Made by a program: the position numbers and the translations under genes. A model generated the notes under the pieces. The model saw nothing but the letters and a program-made list of their open reading frames with translations. It had not been told where the DNA came from and ran no database searches. DNA of 64,000 nucleotides from a bacterium (GTDB lineage Bacteria; 4484-113; JAFGCY01), in NCBI GenBank assembly GCA_020440605.1, contig JAGRNT010000003.1, forward strand, positions 26,801 to 90,800, in the 5' to 3' direction. This document shows, piece by piece, positions 8,777 through 17,092 of this stretch; within the stretch, counting starts at the first letter, position 1, and each line of letters opens with the position of its first letter.

Positions 8777-10045
8777 GTGAAGCATGCCCTGAACCTGATC
8801 TGTGTTGCCAGTCTGCTGCTGCTGTCCGCCTGTCCGCAGGACCAGGCTTCCGAGCCGGTGGACAGCGCTTCCGGCGGCAGGCCGGATCCGGCGGTTTCCG
8901 GAACTGGCTCTCCGGAGACGGATTCAACGCTGATTGAAAGCCCGCTCAATGCCATGGAATGGGATGGCCAGCAACATGTGCTGACCTTGTCCGAGTTCAG
9001 TGAGCTGCTGATCAGCGAAGGGGCCGCTGCCCTTCTGAGCAGGGCGGATTTCAGCGGCTTCGAGCAGCGCATGGAAAGTGAAAGCAGCCCGGAGGGCGAG
9101 CTGCCGATTGCCATCTGGCTGCTGCCGGAGACGGAGACACCGGTCGGCTTCAGCGCACAGCTCGTGGCCTTCGGCGGCGGGGAAAGGCTGATCTTCGGCT
9201 TCAGCAGCGCCTGGTACGCTGCCAACTTCGGCGTCGATCCCGAGGAACTGGACTCAGAGTTCCGCAGCATGCATGAGCAGTACGGCGGGGCAGTGCGGAA
9301 CTATGCCTATGCTGATCCGGACTTTGACATCAGCTTCTTCCAGTTCAGTTTTGACAACGGAGTCGAAGGCACCTGGGGCAGCCCCTACATGACGTACAAG
9401 CGCTTCACGATGCACGGTGACATCCCGGAGTGGAATTTCTACTGCATCGGCATTGAAGCCGGGGCCACTCTGGCAACACGGCAGGAGTTCATTGAGGAAG
9501 CGCGGGATGGCAGCTACTGGATTGCGCAGCTGCCGGAGGACTTTGAAGGCAGCGGCGAGCCCGACAGGCTGCTGGAGCTGTGCGCGGGCGGGACCAGCTC
9601 AATCCTGACGGAGCTCGGAATTGACCCGGCCAGCGGCCAGCGGCGGGAAGGCTTCAGCCTGGTGCGGCTGCTGCGACCGCGCACGCAGCTCATGAGCTAC
9701 AGCGGCCAGCTGCTGGACGGCGTACCGCAGTATGAGCTGCTGCTTGCTGAGAACAGCCTCGTGCAGCAGCTGAGCTTCACCGACAGCTGGCTGGAACTGC
9801 GCGGCCTGGACCCAGGGGAATTTGCGGCGGAGTTCGAGCAGCTGCGCAGTGCCTGGCAGGGCTGGGAGCGGGAGCCGGACCCGGCGGCCGGTACTGAGAT
9901 GCTGGACAGCGGTGTGCAGATCGGGGACTGGGAAGTTTCAAGGCGGATGTTCAGTGCGGACGGAGATGAGCTCATGAACAGCTGGGCTATCCGGCCGCTG
10001 GGGCCGGATAGCGACTCCACTGAGCTTCCGGCTGGATCGGACTGA
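8777..10045 (+). CDS. Lipoprotein of unknown function
   Basis: A 422-residue protein starting at GTG, with a type II signal peptide whose lipobox is LLSAC (Cys about residue 19), followed by a low-complexity Ser/Gly/Glu linker to about residue 55. The body is acidic and rich in E, S and L, with no family I recognise. The start is fixed by a TAGAAT box exactly 6 nt upstream. The stop is 2 nt from the stop of the convergent polyprenyl synthase gene. The SACP lipobox recurs in other lipoproteins of this window (30909-31901, 56470-57783). Confidence 0.8.
   Translation: MKHALNLICVASLLLLSACPQDQASEPVDSASGGRPDPAVSGTGSPETDSTLIESPLNAMEWDGQQHVLTLSEFSELLISEGAAALLSRADFSGFEQRMESESSPEGELPIAIWLLPETETPVGFSAQLVAFGGGERLIFGFSSAWYAANFGVDPEELDSEFRSMHEQYGGAVRNYAYADPDFDISFFQFSFDNGVEGTWGSPYMTYKRFTMHGDIPEWNFYCIGIEAGATLATRQEFIEEARDGSYWIAQLPEDFEGSGEPDRLLELCAGGTSSILTELGIDPASGQRREGFSLVRLLRPRTQLMSYSGQLLDGVPQYELLLAENSLVQQLSFTDSWLELRGLDPGEFAAEFEQLRSAWQGWEREPDPAAGTEMLDSGVQIGDWEVSRRMFSADGDELMNSWAIRPLGPDSDSTELPAGSD
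9986..10012. other. Perfect 11-bp hairpin inside the 3' end of the lipoprotein gene
   Basis: Arms 9986-9996 and 10002-10012 are perfectly complementary with a 5-nt loop. The hairpin lies 33 nt before the lipoprotein stop, at a tail-to-tail gene junction with no intergenic space. It could act as a shared terminator lacking a U tract, but this is inference. Confidence 0.5.
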
Positions 10046-10047
10046 GA

Positions 10048-11037
10048 TCAGCTGCTGGCCACACCGGCGGGCAGGGCTTCCAGCACTCGCCGTTCAATCT
10101 GCTCCAGCTCATCAAGCCAGTCCGGGTTACGGACCTCGTCAGCAAGCTGCAGGGCAACGCCACGCGCCTGGGCAATGAAGGAGCGCACTGCATCCATCGA
10201 GAACTGGATGCTGCCCTGTGAGAAGAGATGCGCCTTGATGGCATCGGCATCCGCCTGGGCATGCGATTCCTGGTAGCGTTCCGCCAGCTGCTGGGTGTGC
10301 GGGGCATCCTGCATCAGGGAATGCACGAGCGCGAGCGTGATCCGGCCCTCACGCAGGTCGCTCATCACGGGCTTGCCGGTGCTTTCCTCATCCTGGGTCA
10401 GGTCCAGCAGGTCGTCCACGATCTGGAAGGCCAGGCCCAGCAGCCGGCCATACTCACCCGCGAGCTTGATGCGCCGCTCGTCCGCGCCGCCGAGATAGGC
10501 TCCCATGCTGCAGCAGAGGCTGAACAGCACGGCTGTCTTGAGGTGGATCACGTCGTAGTACTTCTCGACGCTCAGGCGGAAGTTGTTGCGGTTCAGCACT
10601 TCCTCGATTACACCCATGCCCAGCTCCTGGCTGGTGTCGAGCAGCATCTCGGTGAGCTGGAAGTCGCGCTCAAGGTTGAGGCTCTTCAGCACGAGGGCCA
10701 GCACATAGTCGCCCACGATCACCGCCACCTCATTGCCGTACATGCTGTTCAGCGTGAGGTTGCCGCGCCGGGTATGCGCCTCGTCGATGATGTCGTCGTG
10801 GATCAGGGTCGCCGTATGCAGCAGCTCGCAGCAGGCGCTGCAGTTGATTGCGCTCGAGAATTCCGCGCCGCCGAAGATCTCGGCGAAGCTCAGCAGCATG
10901 CGCGGACGCAGGCGCTTGCCGCGGGACTTGGAGATGTCGGTGACATAGCGGGTCACCAGCTGATCGGAATCGGCGAGGATCTCTCCGATGCGCTCCTCGA
11001 CAAGGTTGATGTAGTTCTTAAGCTGCTCAGCCCGCAT
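10048..11037 (-). CDS. Polyprenyl diphosphate synthase (trans-isoprenyl, IspB/HepT type)
   Basis: A 329-residue cytoplasmic enzyme that condenses isopentenyl diphosphate onto an allylic primer to make the long side chain of a quinone. Signatures: GKRLRPRMLL near residue 35, the first Asp-rich motif HDDIIDEAHTRRG (about 79-91) and the second motif VDDLLDLTQDE (about 207-217). The two DDxxD motifs bind Mg2+-diphosphate. Small residues before the first motif fit a long-chain product, but chain length cannot be read with certainty. The ATG lies one base after the resB stop, so it is the last gene of a ccsA-resB operon. Linking quinone synthesis to cytochrome maturation makes functional sense for a respiratory unit. 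Confidence 0.93.
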   Translation of the reverse strand: MRAEQLKNYINLVEERIGEILADSDQLVTRYVTDISKSRGKRLRPRMLLSFAEIFGGAEFSSAINCSACCELLHTATLIHDDIIDEAHTRRGNLTLNSMYGNEVAVIVGDYVLALVLKSLNLERDFQLTEMLLDTSQELGMGVIEEVLNRNNFRLSVEKYYDVIHLKTAVLFSLCCSMGAYLGGADERRIKLAGEYGRLLGLAFQIVDDLLDLTQDEESTGKPVMSDLREGRITLALVHSLMQDAPHTQQLAERYQESHAQADADAIKAHLFSQGSIQFSMDAVRSFIAQARGVALQLADEVRNPDWLDELEQIERRVLEALPAGVASS

Positions 11038-11038
11038 G

Positions 11039-12550
11039 CTAACCAGCAGTGAGTATAGCGTGTATCCGCTTCTTGAGGCCCTTCAGCCCGCCGCCGCGCA
11101 CACCGCTGACAAGCAGCATCGCCTCATTCCGTTCCACGCGCACATGCACCTTGTGGAAGGGTATGTAGAGCGCCGCGCCGATGCCGACGATCATCAGGAT
11201 CCAGCCGAGGTAGAGCACCGGCATGCCCGGATCGCGCTTGTAGGAGAAGATCGAGAAGTTCTGGATGCGCTCCGAGAGCCGCACCTGGACATTGCGGCCG
11301 TTGACACTGACCGTGAAGCCCTGCTCAGTATCGAGCATCACATCCTCGAGTTCATTCGTCATCATGTTCTGCACATGCGCCACGGTCATCGGGCCGAGGT
11401 GCCGGTCGAGCTTGTTGTCAATGTAGAGGTCGCCTGCCTTGACCTTCTCCAGCAGGAAGACCTTGTCGGTCTGGCCGCGGTTGTCCTCGGCGCGGGCCAG
11501 GGCCGGAGCCCCGCTGGTGTCGGTGACGATGCTGAGCCACATGTCCGCCGGGACCAGCTCCTCGGTGACCTCGCCGTCGCGGCTCATGGAGAGGAAGCCG
11601 TTCTGCTCATAGCCGCTCTGGAACAGCATCAGCTTGTCAATCACCAGCGGGTGGTTGACGATCACCTCGCTGCTGACGGTGGTGCCATTGCGTTCCGCCG
11701 TCAGGGTAGACACATAGTCCTTCACGAAGTAGTGGGAGTATTCCTGGAATTCCGGGCTGAACTCCTCGTCGTTCTGCAGCACGGTGGGCAGGATCAGCTT
11801 GCGGCCGTAGTCAATCCGGAAGGTGTCCTGGCTCAGTTCATAGCTGCGCTTCGGCAGGTCGTCGAGGAACCACTTCACCAGCGGGTGCTTGCCCTCGGCC
11901 AGATCCAGCGTGAGCGTCTTCTTCTCGCCGTCGGCCATCCGCACATTGCCCTTGTTGCCGAAGATGCTGCCGTAGATGCCGCCGAACAGCAGCACCAGCA
12001 CGGCGACATGCAGCACGACCATCGCCCAGCGCTGCATGAAACCGCGGTCGCCGTAGATGCAGCGCGCGCCCTTGTCGTCCGTTTCCTCATGCACCCGGAA
12101 GCCCTGTTCACGCAGCAGAGTCGCCACAGCGGCAGCATCCGCATCCGGTTCGACATCGAACTCGATCCCGCGCCGGTCGGCCCGGTAGAAGCCGGGGCCC
12201 CGCTTCACGGCAGGGGTCTTCCACTCCCGCATCGTGCGCTTGTAGCGCGTGATGTTGCAGACCGTGGCGCTGACGCAGAGCCACACGAGTGAGAGGAAGA
12301 ACAGCGGTGTGAAGTAGATGTGGTGCAGGCCCAGCAGGCGGATGATCTCCCAGCGCTGCTGGCCGTACTTCTGGATGTACTGCTGGTCGATCGGCACACT
12401 GGACATGCCGCCGACGAGGTGCTCCTGCGGCAGGATCGTGCCGAGCGCATTCAGCAGCGCCAGGAGGAGCATCACGTAGATCGCGATCGGCAGGCTGTTG
12501 AGCCACTTCCAGAGGAAGTTGAAGGGCCCCCAGGTCTTGTGAGCAGCCAT
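11039..12550 (-). CDS. resB: Cytochrome c biogenesis protein ResB (Ccs1)
   Basis: A 503-residue membrane protein. N-terminal helices (about 18-37 and 75-95, starting WKWLNSLPIAIYVMLLLALLNALG), a third around residue 168-188, a long soluble periplasmic domain, and a last helix (about 445-465) are the ResB layout. With CcsA it forms the system II cytochrome c synthase, which moves haem across the membrane and attaches it to CxxCH motifs. It starts 2 nt after the ccsA stop and abuts the polyprenyl synthase. A client in this window is the diheme lipoprotein at 30909-31901. Confidence 0.93.
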   Translation of the reverse strand: MAAHKTWGPFNFLWKWLNSLPIAIYVMLLLALLNALGTILPQEHLVGGMSSVPIDQQYIQKYGQQRWEIIRLLGLHHIYFTPLFFLSLVWLCVSATVCNITRYKRTMREWKTPAVKRGPGFYRADRRGIEFDVEPDADAAAVATLLREQGFRVHEETDDKGARCIYGDRGFMQRWAMVVLHVAVLVLLFGGIYGSIFGNKGNVRMADGEKKTLTLDLAEGKHPLVKWFLDDLPKRSYELSQDTFRIDYGRKLILPTVLQNDEEFSPEFQEYSHYFVKDYVSTLTAERNGTTVSSEVIVNHPLVIDKLMLFQSGYEQNGFLSMSRDGEVTEELVPADMWLSIVTDTSGAPALARAEDNRGQTDKVFLLEKVKAGDLYIDNKLDRHLGPMTVAHVQNMMTNELEDVMLDTEQGFTVSVNGRNVQVRLSERIQNFSIFSYKRDPGMPVLYLGWILMIVGIGAALYIPFHKVHVRVERNEAMLLVSGVRGGGLKGLKKRIHAILTAG

Positions 12551-12552
12551 GG

Positions 12553-13692
12553 TCAGTTCTGGCTGCTGTCAGCAGGAGGCTGCGGGCTGCGTCCGGGAGG
12601 GCTGGGATGCAGCCCGTCGGAACTGCCGGCTCCACCTCCGCTGATGCGGCGGCGGATGTCGGGCACGATCTCGTCGTCCTCCTCCAGCTCGGCGGCAAGC
12701 GTATCGGCGCTTGGACTGGGCAGGAAGAGCATCACGATCGGGATCAGGGCCAGCAGCCCCAGCACGCCGAGGAAGTAGAGGTCAGCCTTGCTTTCCCCTC
12801 CGGCGGAGTAGGCATGGATGCTGTTGAGGTTGAAGACCGAGGCGAGGATGTTCACGCCCCAGAAGGTCATGAGCACCGTGGCGAAACCCAGCATGTTGAT
12901 CAGCGCGGGCTTGTAGCCGACCCAGCCCATCATCCGGAAGTGGATGTAGCCGAGGTAGATCAGCCAGATGATCAGCGCCCAGACTTCCTTCGGGTCCCAG
13001 CCCCAGTAACGGCCCCAGGCATTGTCGGCCCAGACGGCGCCGAGGAAGATGCCGAGCGTGAGGATCGGGAAGCCGAACAGCACCATGCGGTAGCTGGTGC
13101 GGTCGAGGTCGCGCAGGCTGAACTTGCTGCTGAAGCGCTCCAGGTTGACGACGCGCAGCGAGCGCAGGATGTAGAGCAGGGCGAAAATCGCACCGAGCGC
13201 GAGGATCGCATAGCTGAGGATCATGCAGCTGACGTGGATCCAGAGCCAGTAGCTCTTGAGCGAGGGGAACAGCTCACGCGGATCGGCGGCACCCGGGTCC
13301 ATGGACATCGAACGGGCATTGAAGGCCAGCATCATCAATGGCACGAACAGGGCGAAGGAGCCGAACAGGCGGGTCTTGATCAGCTTCCACTCCATCATCA
13401 GGTAGATGGGCACGGACAGCCACACGAAGTAGTTCATGACTTCGAACATGTTCGTGGAGGGCAGCACGAAGCCATTGTGCTGGTGGTAGTAGAAGATCGT
13501 GCGCTTCACGAGGAAAACGGTCTGCAGCACCCAGGCCGCACCGAGCACGGTGGCGGCAATCTGGCCCACACGGGGATGGCGTGCAAAGAACACGTGCACC
13601 GCATAGAGCACAAAGGCCGCCAGGTAACCGAACACCGCGTAGTCATAGAACTGCAGGGTATTGTTGATCTGCTGGATATTGGCTTCATCCAT
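12553..13692 (-). CDS. ccsA: Cytochrome c biogenesis protein CcsA (CcsB/ResC family)
   Basis: A 379-residue polytopic protein with about eight transmembrane helices and the haem-handling WWD-type motif AWGRYWGWDPKEVWALI (about 213-229). It is followed by the typical IHFRMMGWVGYKPALINMLGF. It partners ResB. The last 60 residues are a hydrophilic tail (low complexity, Ser/Gly/Pro) not usual for the family. The ATG has AGGAG 7 nt upstream. An 8-bp inverted repeat lies directly upstream of it (13716-13743) and probably regulates the three-gene operon. Confidence 0.93.
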   Translation of the reverse strand: MDEANIQQINNTLQFYDYAVFGYLAAFVLYAVHVFFARHPRVGQIAATVLGAAWVLQTVFLVKRTIFYYHQHNGFVLPSTNMFEVMNYFVWLSVPIYLMMEWKLIKTRLFGSFALFVPLMMLAFNARSMSMDPGAADPRELFPSLKSYWLWIHVSCMILSYAILALGAIFALLYILRSLRVVNLERFSSKFSLRDLDRTSYRMVLFGFPILTLGIFLGAVWADNAWGRYWGWDPKEVWALIIWLIYLGYIHFRMMGWVGYKPALINMLGFATVLMTFWGVNILASVFNLNSIHAYSAGGESKADLYFLGVLGLLALIPIVMLFLPSPSADTLAAELEEDDEIVPDIRRRISGGGAGSSDGLHPSPPGRSPQPPADSSQN

Positions 13693-13715
13693 GATGTTTC
13701 TCCTGGTTCCCTGAA

Positions 13716-13743
13716 CTATATCGATAATTCATTCACGATATAG
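13716..13743. promoter_or_regulatory. Inverted-repeat operator upstream of ccsA
   Basis: CTATATCG (13716-13723) and CGATATAG (13736-13743) are perfect 8-bp arms separated by 12 bp of AT-rich sequence, so arm centres are two helical turns apart. It is the only intergenic space before the ccsA operon and overlaps the likely -10 region, which suits a dimeric regulator. The regulator is unknown. Confidence 0.6.
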
Positions 13744-13775
13744 CTTCCCAATTGTATCTCCACAACTCCCGCAGG

Positions 13776-14420
13776 TCAATCCCGCAGCGCGGAATCGATC
13801 CCGAACAGGCCGTCCTGCAGCAGTTCCCGCACCGGTGCATAGCTGCGCCGGTGCACCGGACAGGGTCCGAGCCGCCGCAGGGCCTCAAGATGGCCTGACG
13901 TCGGATAACCCTTGTGCAGTTCAAATCCATAACCCTTGTATTCATCGGCAAGCCGGGCGAGGATTGCATCCCGTTCCACCTTGGCGAGAATCGAGGCTGC
14001 GGCAATACACAAAGCCAGGCTGTCACCCCGCACGATTGCCTCCATCGGCGCTCCGCAGGGTGGCGGCAGGCGGTTGCCATCCACAAGCACATGCCCGACC
14101 CGGATCCCGAGTGTGGTCACGGCCTGCTGCATCGCAGCCAGCGACGCATTGAGGATATTATCACGATCAATTGTCGCGCTATCGATCGCGGCAGTGGAAC
14201 AGGCGATGGCCCGCTGACGGATGCTTGCAGCGACACGGCTGCGCTGGCCGGCACTGAGCTGCTTGGAATCCGCGATGCCCTCGGGCAGGGACTGGTAGTC
14301 CAGCACGACCGCCGCTGCCACCACCGGCCCGGCCAGTGCTCCGCGGCCGGCTTCATCACAGCCGGCAATCGCCACCAGCCCTGATCTGATCAGCTGCTTT
14401 TCGCGCTCACCGATCCTCAT
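13776..14420 (-). CDS. rnhB: Ribonuclease HII
   Basis: A 214-residue enzyme that cuts the RNA strand of RNA-DNA hybrids and removes misincorporated ribonucleotides. The signature GCDEAGRGALAGPVVAAAVV holds the catalytic Asp-Glu pair; VLVDGNRLPPP and the C-terminal HKGYPTSGHLEAL and PVHRRSYAP follow in the usual order. I start it at the ATG at 14420 (MRIGEREKQLI) rather than the upstream ATG at 14471, because the 17 extra residues do not look like the family and would lie wholly inside lspA. This start overlaps the lspA 3' end by 14 nt, so the genes are co-transcribed. Confidence 0.95.
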   Translation of the reverse strand: MRIGEREKQLIRSGLVAIAGCDEAGRGALAGPVVAAAVVLDYQSLPEGIADSKQLSAGQRSRVAASIRQRAIACSTAAIDSATIDRDNILNASLAAMQQAVTTLGIRVGHVLVDGNRLPPPCGAPMEAIVRGDSLALCIAAASILAKVERDAILARLADEYKGYGFELHKGYPTSGHLEALRRLGPCPVHRRSYAPVRELLQDGLFGIDSALRD

Positions 14421-15231
14421 CTCTGCTGTCCGGAGCAGTGTCGCCGGGATTATCCAGCGGGAGATTGCCATGCCAGCCGGTCTGGGAGCGCGGGGTGAAG
14501 CGCTCGCCGCGGCGGATCTCCTCCGCAGTCTGCTTCAGCTCCTGCAGGGCCTCTTCGTCAACCTCGAGTCCGCCCGCATAGGGATCGCGGGCTGCGGCAG
14601 ACTGCGGAGCGGCCCGGCGCTTGCCGGTGAAGGCCTTGATGTCCATTGCCACGAGCACGATTGCCAGGCAGAGCGTGCCGATCACCGCCGCGCTGTCAGC
14701 GACGTTGAAAATCGGGAAGTCGTAAGGATCACCGAGCTGCGGGAAGAGCCTGCCGAGCAGGGGCAGCTTGACGTCGACGAAGTCCACGACCTCCTGCACG
14801 CGCAGGCGGTCGATGAAGTTGCCAAGTGCACCGCCGACGATCAGGCCGAAGATCCAGGTCATGCCGCGCTTCTCCGCGAAGTAGCGCTTCCAGACGTAGA
14901 TCAGCGCCAGCGCGATCACGATGCTGACGAGGCTCAGGTAGATGCTGTTGCCCCGGAACATGCTCCAGGCCGCACCGGTGTTGGTTGTCAGCTGCCACTG
15001 GATCCAGGGGTTCCAGACCTTGACGACCTGCGTGGGCGGGAAGTAGGTGGACTGGATCATCTGCTTGCCCCACAGGGAGAAGTAGGGCCCGAGGAAGGCG
15101 GCGAAGCTCGCATGCTCATGCCGGCCGAGCAGGAACACGAACCAGGCCTTGGAAAGCTGGTCGGCGAAGATGATGAAAACTGCCAGGCTGCTGAAGAGCA
15201 CTGTATGGCTGCGGGCTGCGGGCTTCGTCAT
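14407..15231 (-). CDS. lspA: Lipoprotein signal peptidase II (extended form)
   Basis: A 274-residue inner-membrane aspartyl protease that cuts lipoprotein signal peptides before the lipidated Cys. Motifs: FADQLSKAW (first helix), TNTGAAWSMFRG, GGALGNFIDRLR and IFNVADSAAVIG; the two catalytic Asp are those of GNFIDR and NVADS. Usual length is about 160. Here an extra periplasmic segment of about 45 residues sits between helix 1 and the NTGAAW motif, and a hydrophilic tail of about 75 residues follows the last helix. Such extended forms occur in several phyla. The many SAC lipoboxes in this window are its expected substrates. Confidence 0.94.
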   Translation of the reverse strand: MTKPAARSHTVLFSSLAVFIIFADQLSKAWFVFLLGRHEHASFAAFLGPYFSLWGKQMIQSTYFPPTQVVKVWNPWIQWQLTTNTGAAWSMFRGNSIYLSLVSIVIALALIYVWKRYFAEKRGMTWIFGLIVGGALGNFIDRLRVQEVVDFVDVKLPLLGRLFPQLGDPYDFPIFNVADSAAVIGTLCLAIVLVAMDIKAFTGKRRAAPQSAAARDPYAGGLEVDEEALQELKQTAEEIRRGERFTPRSQTGWHGNLPLDNPGDTAPDSRDEDR

Positions 15232-15252
15232 GCGGAAGTGAGTTTACAGCAT

Positions 15253-15613
15253 ATTCTTCCGCCGCCTTGCCTAAAGGCGCGGCGGTATGACCCTGCGGCT
15301 GCGCTTCCGCGCATCCGGGTCGGGTGGAAGCTACAGGAGGATGGATGATGCACCGCGAAATCAGCGAGGAGCTTAGCTTCGAGCTGGATTGCAGACCGCC
15401 GAGCGCTTGCGCGAGGCGGAAGCAGTATCTGGCAGCGAGGAGCTTTGCTTCGAGCTGCATTGCAGACCCGCGAATGCTTGCATGAGCGGGAAACAGGATA
15501 TGGTCTGACCCTGCGGCTGCGCTTTCGCGCATCCGGGTCGGGTGGAAGCTGCCGCAGGATGGATGTCTGTAGCCCGGCGTTCACGCCGGCTCAAGCCGTG
15601 AACGGCCTGCTAC
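15253..15613 (+). repeat. Array of composite hairpin repeats (H1, H2, H3 modules)
   Basis: This gene-free gap of about 370 bp is filled by repeat modules. H3 hairpins: 15259-15285 (inverted), 15396-15419 and 15467-15490. H1 hairpins, with outer stem GACCC/GGGTC around a second palindrome: 15289-15321 and 15507-15539. H2 modules with AGCGAGGAGCTT and GCTTCGAGCT: about 15363-15386 and 15433-15456. The order H1, GGATGGAT linker, H2, GCAGACC, H3 repeats partly. The array ends with two small hairpins enclosed by GTAGC and GCTAC (15569-15613), touching the stop of the VOC gene. The same modules occur at 25640-25987, 29487-29545 and 49036-49067. Confidence 0.8.
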
Positions 15614-15978
15614 CCGCGCTCCTCCAGACCGAGGTAGCGGCCATCGGGATCTCGGAACTCGGCGATGCGTACGCTCTCACTCATGCGCTGCACCGGGCGC
15701 ACATCAAGGCCGCAGCTCAGCAGTTCCTCGCGCGCCTGTTCGATGTCGTCAACGAGAAGGAGCAACTGGTCCGGTGCGCTGCCGAGGCTGTGTTCCTCAT
15801 AGGGCATGGCGCTGCTCCAGGCGCAGAGGCAGAGCTGCAGGCCCCGGCAGTCGAAGCAGGCCCAGCCGGCTTCAGGGCTGCCGATGAGCGGCAGTCCGAG
15901 CCTGTCGCGGTAGAAGGCCAGCGAGGCCTCGAAGTCCCTCACGATGAAAACCGTGCGTGCCATGCCGCGGATCTGCAT
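15610..15978 (-). CDS. VOC (glyoxalase/dioxygenase superfamily) protein
   Basis: A 122-residue protein with one vicinal-oxygen-chelate module pair: RTVFIVRDFEASLAFYRDRLGLPLIG at the start and RIAEFRDPDGRYLGLEE at the end. Members bind a metal and a small substrate, or act as resistance proteins; the substrate cannot be told. The start ATG at 15978 has a TAACAT box exactly 6 nt upstream and no ribosome site, so it is probably leaderless; the Met at codon 6 is an alternative. Confidence 0.85.
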   Translation of the reverse strand: MQIRGMARTVFIVRDFEASLAFYRDRLGLPLIGSPEAGWACFDCRGLQLCLCAWSSAMPYEEHSLGSAPDQLLLLVDDIEQAREELLSCGLDVRPVQRMSESVRIAEFRDPDGRYLGLEERG

Positions 15979-16004
15979 CCAAGCATGTTAGCAAGCGCGC
16001 GGGG

Positions 16005-16217
16005 CTAGCCCGGCGGCTGGTTGTGGCGCAGCAGGAAGCCCACGATGCTCGAGCCCGCCAGCAGGGAGAGCAGGCAGAGCACCGTCACCCAGGCCGGGCT
16101 CTCGGCATTGCGGCGCAGGCTGTTCACCAGTCCGGCCAGGCCGCTGGCGAGCAGCAGCAGGCCCAGAGCCCAGAGGATGATGTAGACCGTCGTGTCAACC
16201 TGTCCGTGCTGTGGCAA
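16005..16217 (-). CDS. Small two-helix membrane protein
   Basis: A 70-residue protein with two hydrophobic helices (about 10-30 and 42-60) and short polar ends. It starts at TTG, with GGAG 6 nt upstream, 15 nt after the stop of the gene at 16233, so the two form an operon. No family is recognised. Confidence 0.6.
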   Translation of the reverse strand: MPQHGQVDTTVYIILWALGLLLLASGLAGLVNSLRRNAESPAWVTVLCLLSLLAGSSIVGFLLRHNQPPG

Positions 16218-16232
16218 TCCGTGCTCCAGGGC

Positions 16233-16490
16233 TCAGGGCAGCAGGCGGCGCACTGCGAAGGCGCAGAAGGCCAGCCCGGCCAGCAGGCTCAGCAGGTATG
16301 AAGCGTTCATCTCGAAGAAGGATCGCTCGTCATACTTGCCCTCACCGCTGAACATGCCCGTGATGCCGATCCAGATCAGCACCACGCCGATGATGATGTG
16401 GCTGATGGGGGAGGTGAACAGGTAGTAGCCGCGGCCCATGCCGTAGCCCAGACAGAGGCTGGACAGAGTATCCGTCAGGCAGAGTTCCAC
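16233..16490 (-). CDS. Small membrane protein
   Basis: An 85-residue protein with hydrophobic helices at about 28-48 and 64-82. It starts at GTG with an AGGGGGT site; a TATAAT box sits at about 16526-16531 and gives a short leader. First gene of a two-gene unit with 16005-16217. Function unknown. Confidence 0.6.
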   Translation of the reverse strand: MELCLTDTLSSLCLGYGMGRGYYLFTSPISHIIIGVVLIWIGITGMFSGEGKYDERSFFEMNASYLLSLLAGLAFCAFAVRRLLP

Positions 16491-16537
16491 GGCTGACCCC
16501 CTGGCGCATCCCCCGCGCCGTGGCGATTATAGCGCCG

Positions 16538-16569
16538 ACCGGCCCCCGTCGTTGGCAACGGGGACCGGT
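16538..16569 (-). terminator. GC-rich inverted repeat downstream of the gene at 16599
   Basis: ACCGG (16538-16542) pairs with CCGGT (16565-16569) and CCCGT with ACGGG inside it, making a long stem with a loop of about 8 nt. There is no U tract, so termination is only a possible role. Confidence 0.35.
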
Positions 16570-16598
16570 GGCCAGGTTGGGTGAATTGATCTTCAGGT

Positions 16599-16925
16599 TC
16601 AGAAGAGCAGCAGGCGCACCAGCAGGTTGACAACCATGCCGATCAGACCGAGCGTCCAGGCCTGCTCCCACTCGATCTCCAGCACCTGGCGTGCGGCCAG
16701 GGCGGTGGCGGCGAAGAACAGGGCATTGAAGAAGATGAAGGGTGCCAGGGCGCGGATCGGGAACAGCAGGATGCTGAAGACCACCGCGCCGACGATCCAG
16801 AGCACGAGGTGCACGGTGCTGACCGCCAGGGCCTTGCCCAGACCGATCCTGCCGATGCCGGTCTTCTGCGCTCCGAAATAGATGGCCGCCGTATTGGCAG
16901 CGAAAGCGATCATGCTTGCGAACAT
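16599..16925 (-). CDS. Small polytopic membrane protein
   Basis: A 108-residue protein with four hydrophobic helices. I start it at the ATG at 16925 (MFASMIAFAANT) because a GGGGTGAG site lies just upstream; the longer form from 16970 adds a charged, non-hydrophobic leader. It weakly resembles phage-holin-IV/MttB-like small membrane proteins in size and shape, but no family motif is clear. Confidence 0.62.
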   Translation of the reverse strand: MFASMIAFAANTAAIYFGAQKTGIGRIGLGKALAVSTVHLVLWIVGAVVFSILLFPIRALAPFIFFNALFFAATALAARQVLEIEWEQAWTLGLIGMVVNLLVRLLLF

Positions 16926-17092
16926 ATTCTCACCCCATCGCCTGCTGCGGTGCATCCCTCGCACCAGCACAGACCAACATCAATGATTTCAATCCAGACA
17001 TCAGGATTTCAAAGAATCCATTCACTGATCCTGATGTCATGTTATGTGTGACGAAGATCTGACTGCAGAGTTTCAAGGCGGCCGGTGATTTC

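Noticed and set aside
11036..12292. Plus-strand open frame of 418 codons over resB
   Set aside because: Antisense of a well-supported ResB gene and lacks any start signal.
15253..15613. Retron or reverse-transcriptase-linked RNA
   Set aside because: No reverse transcriptase or RAYT-type transposase is encoded in the window.
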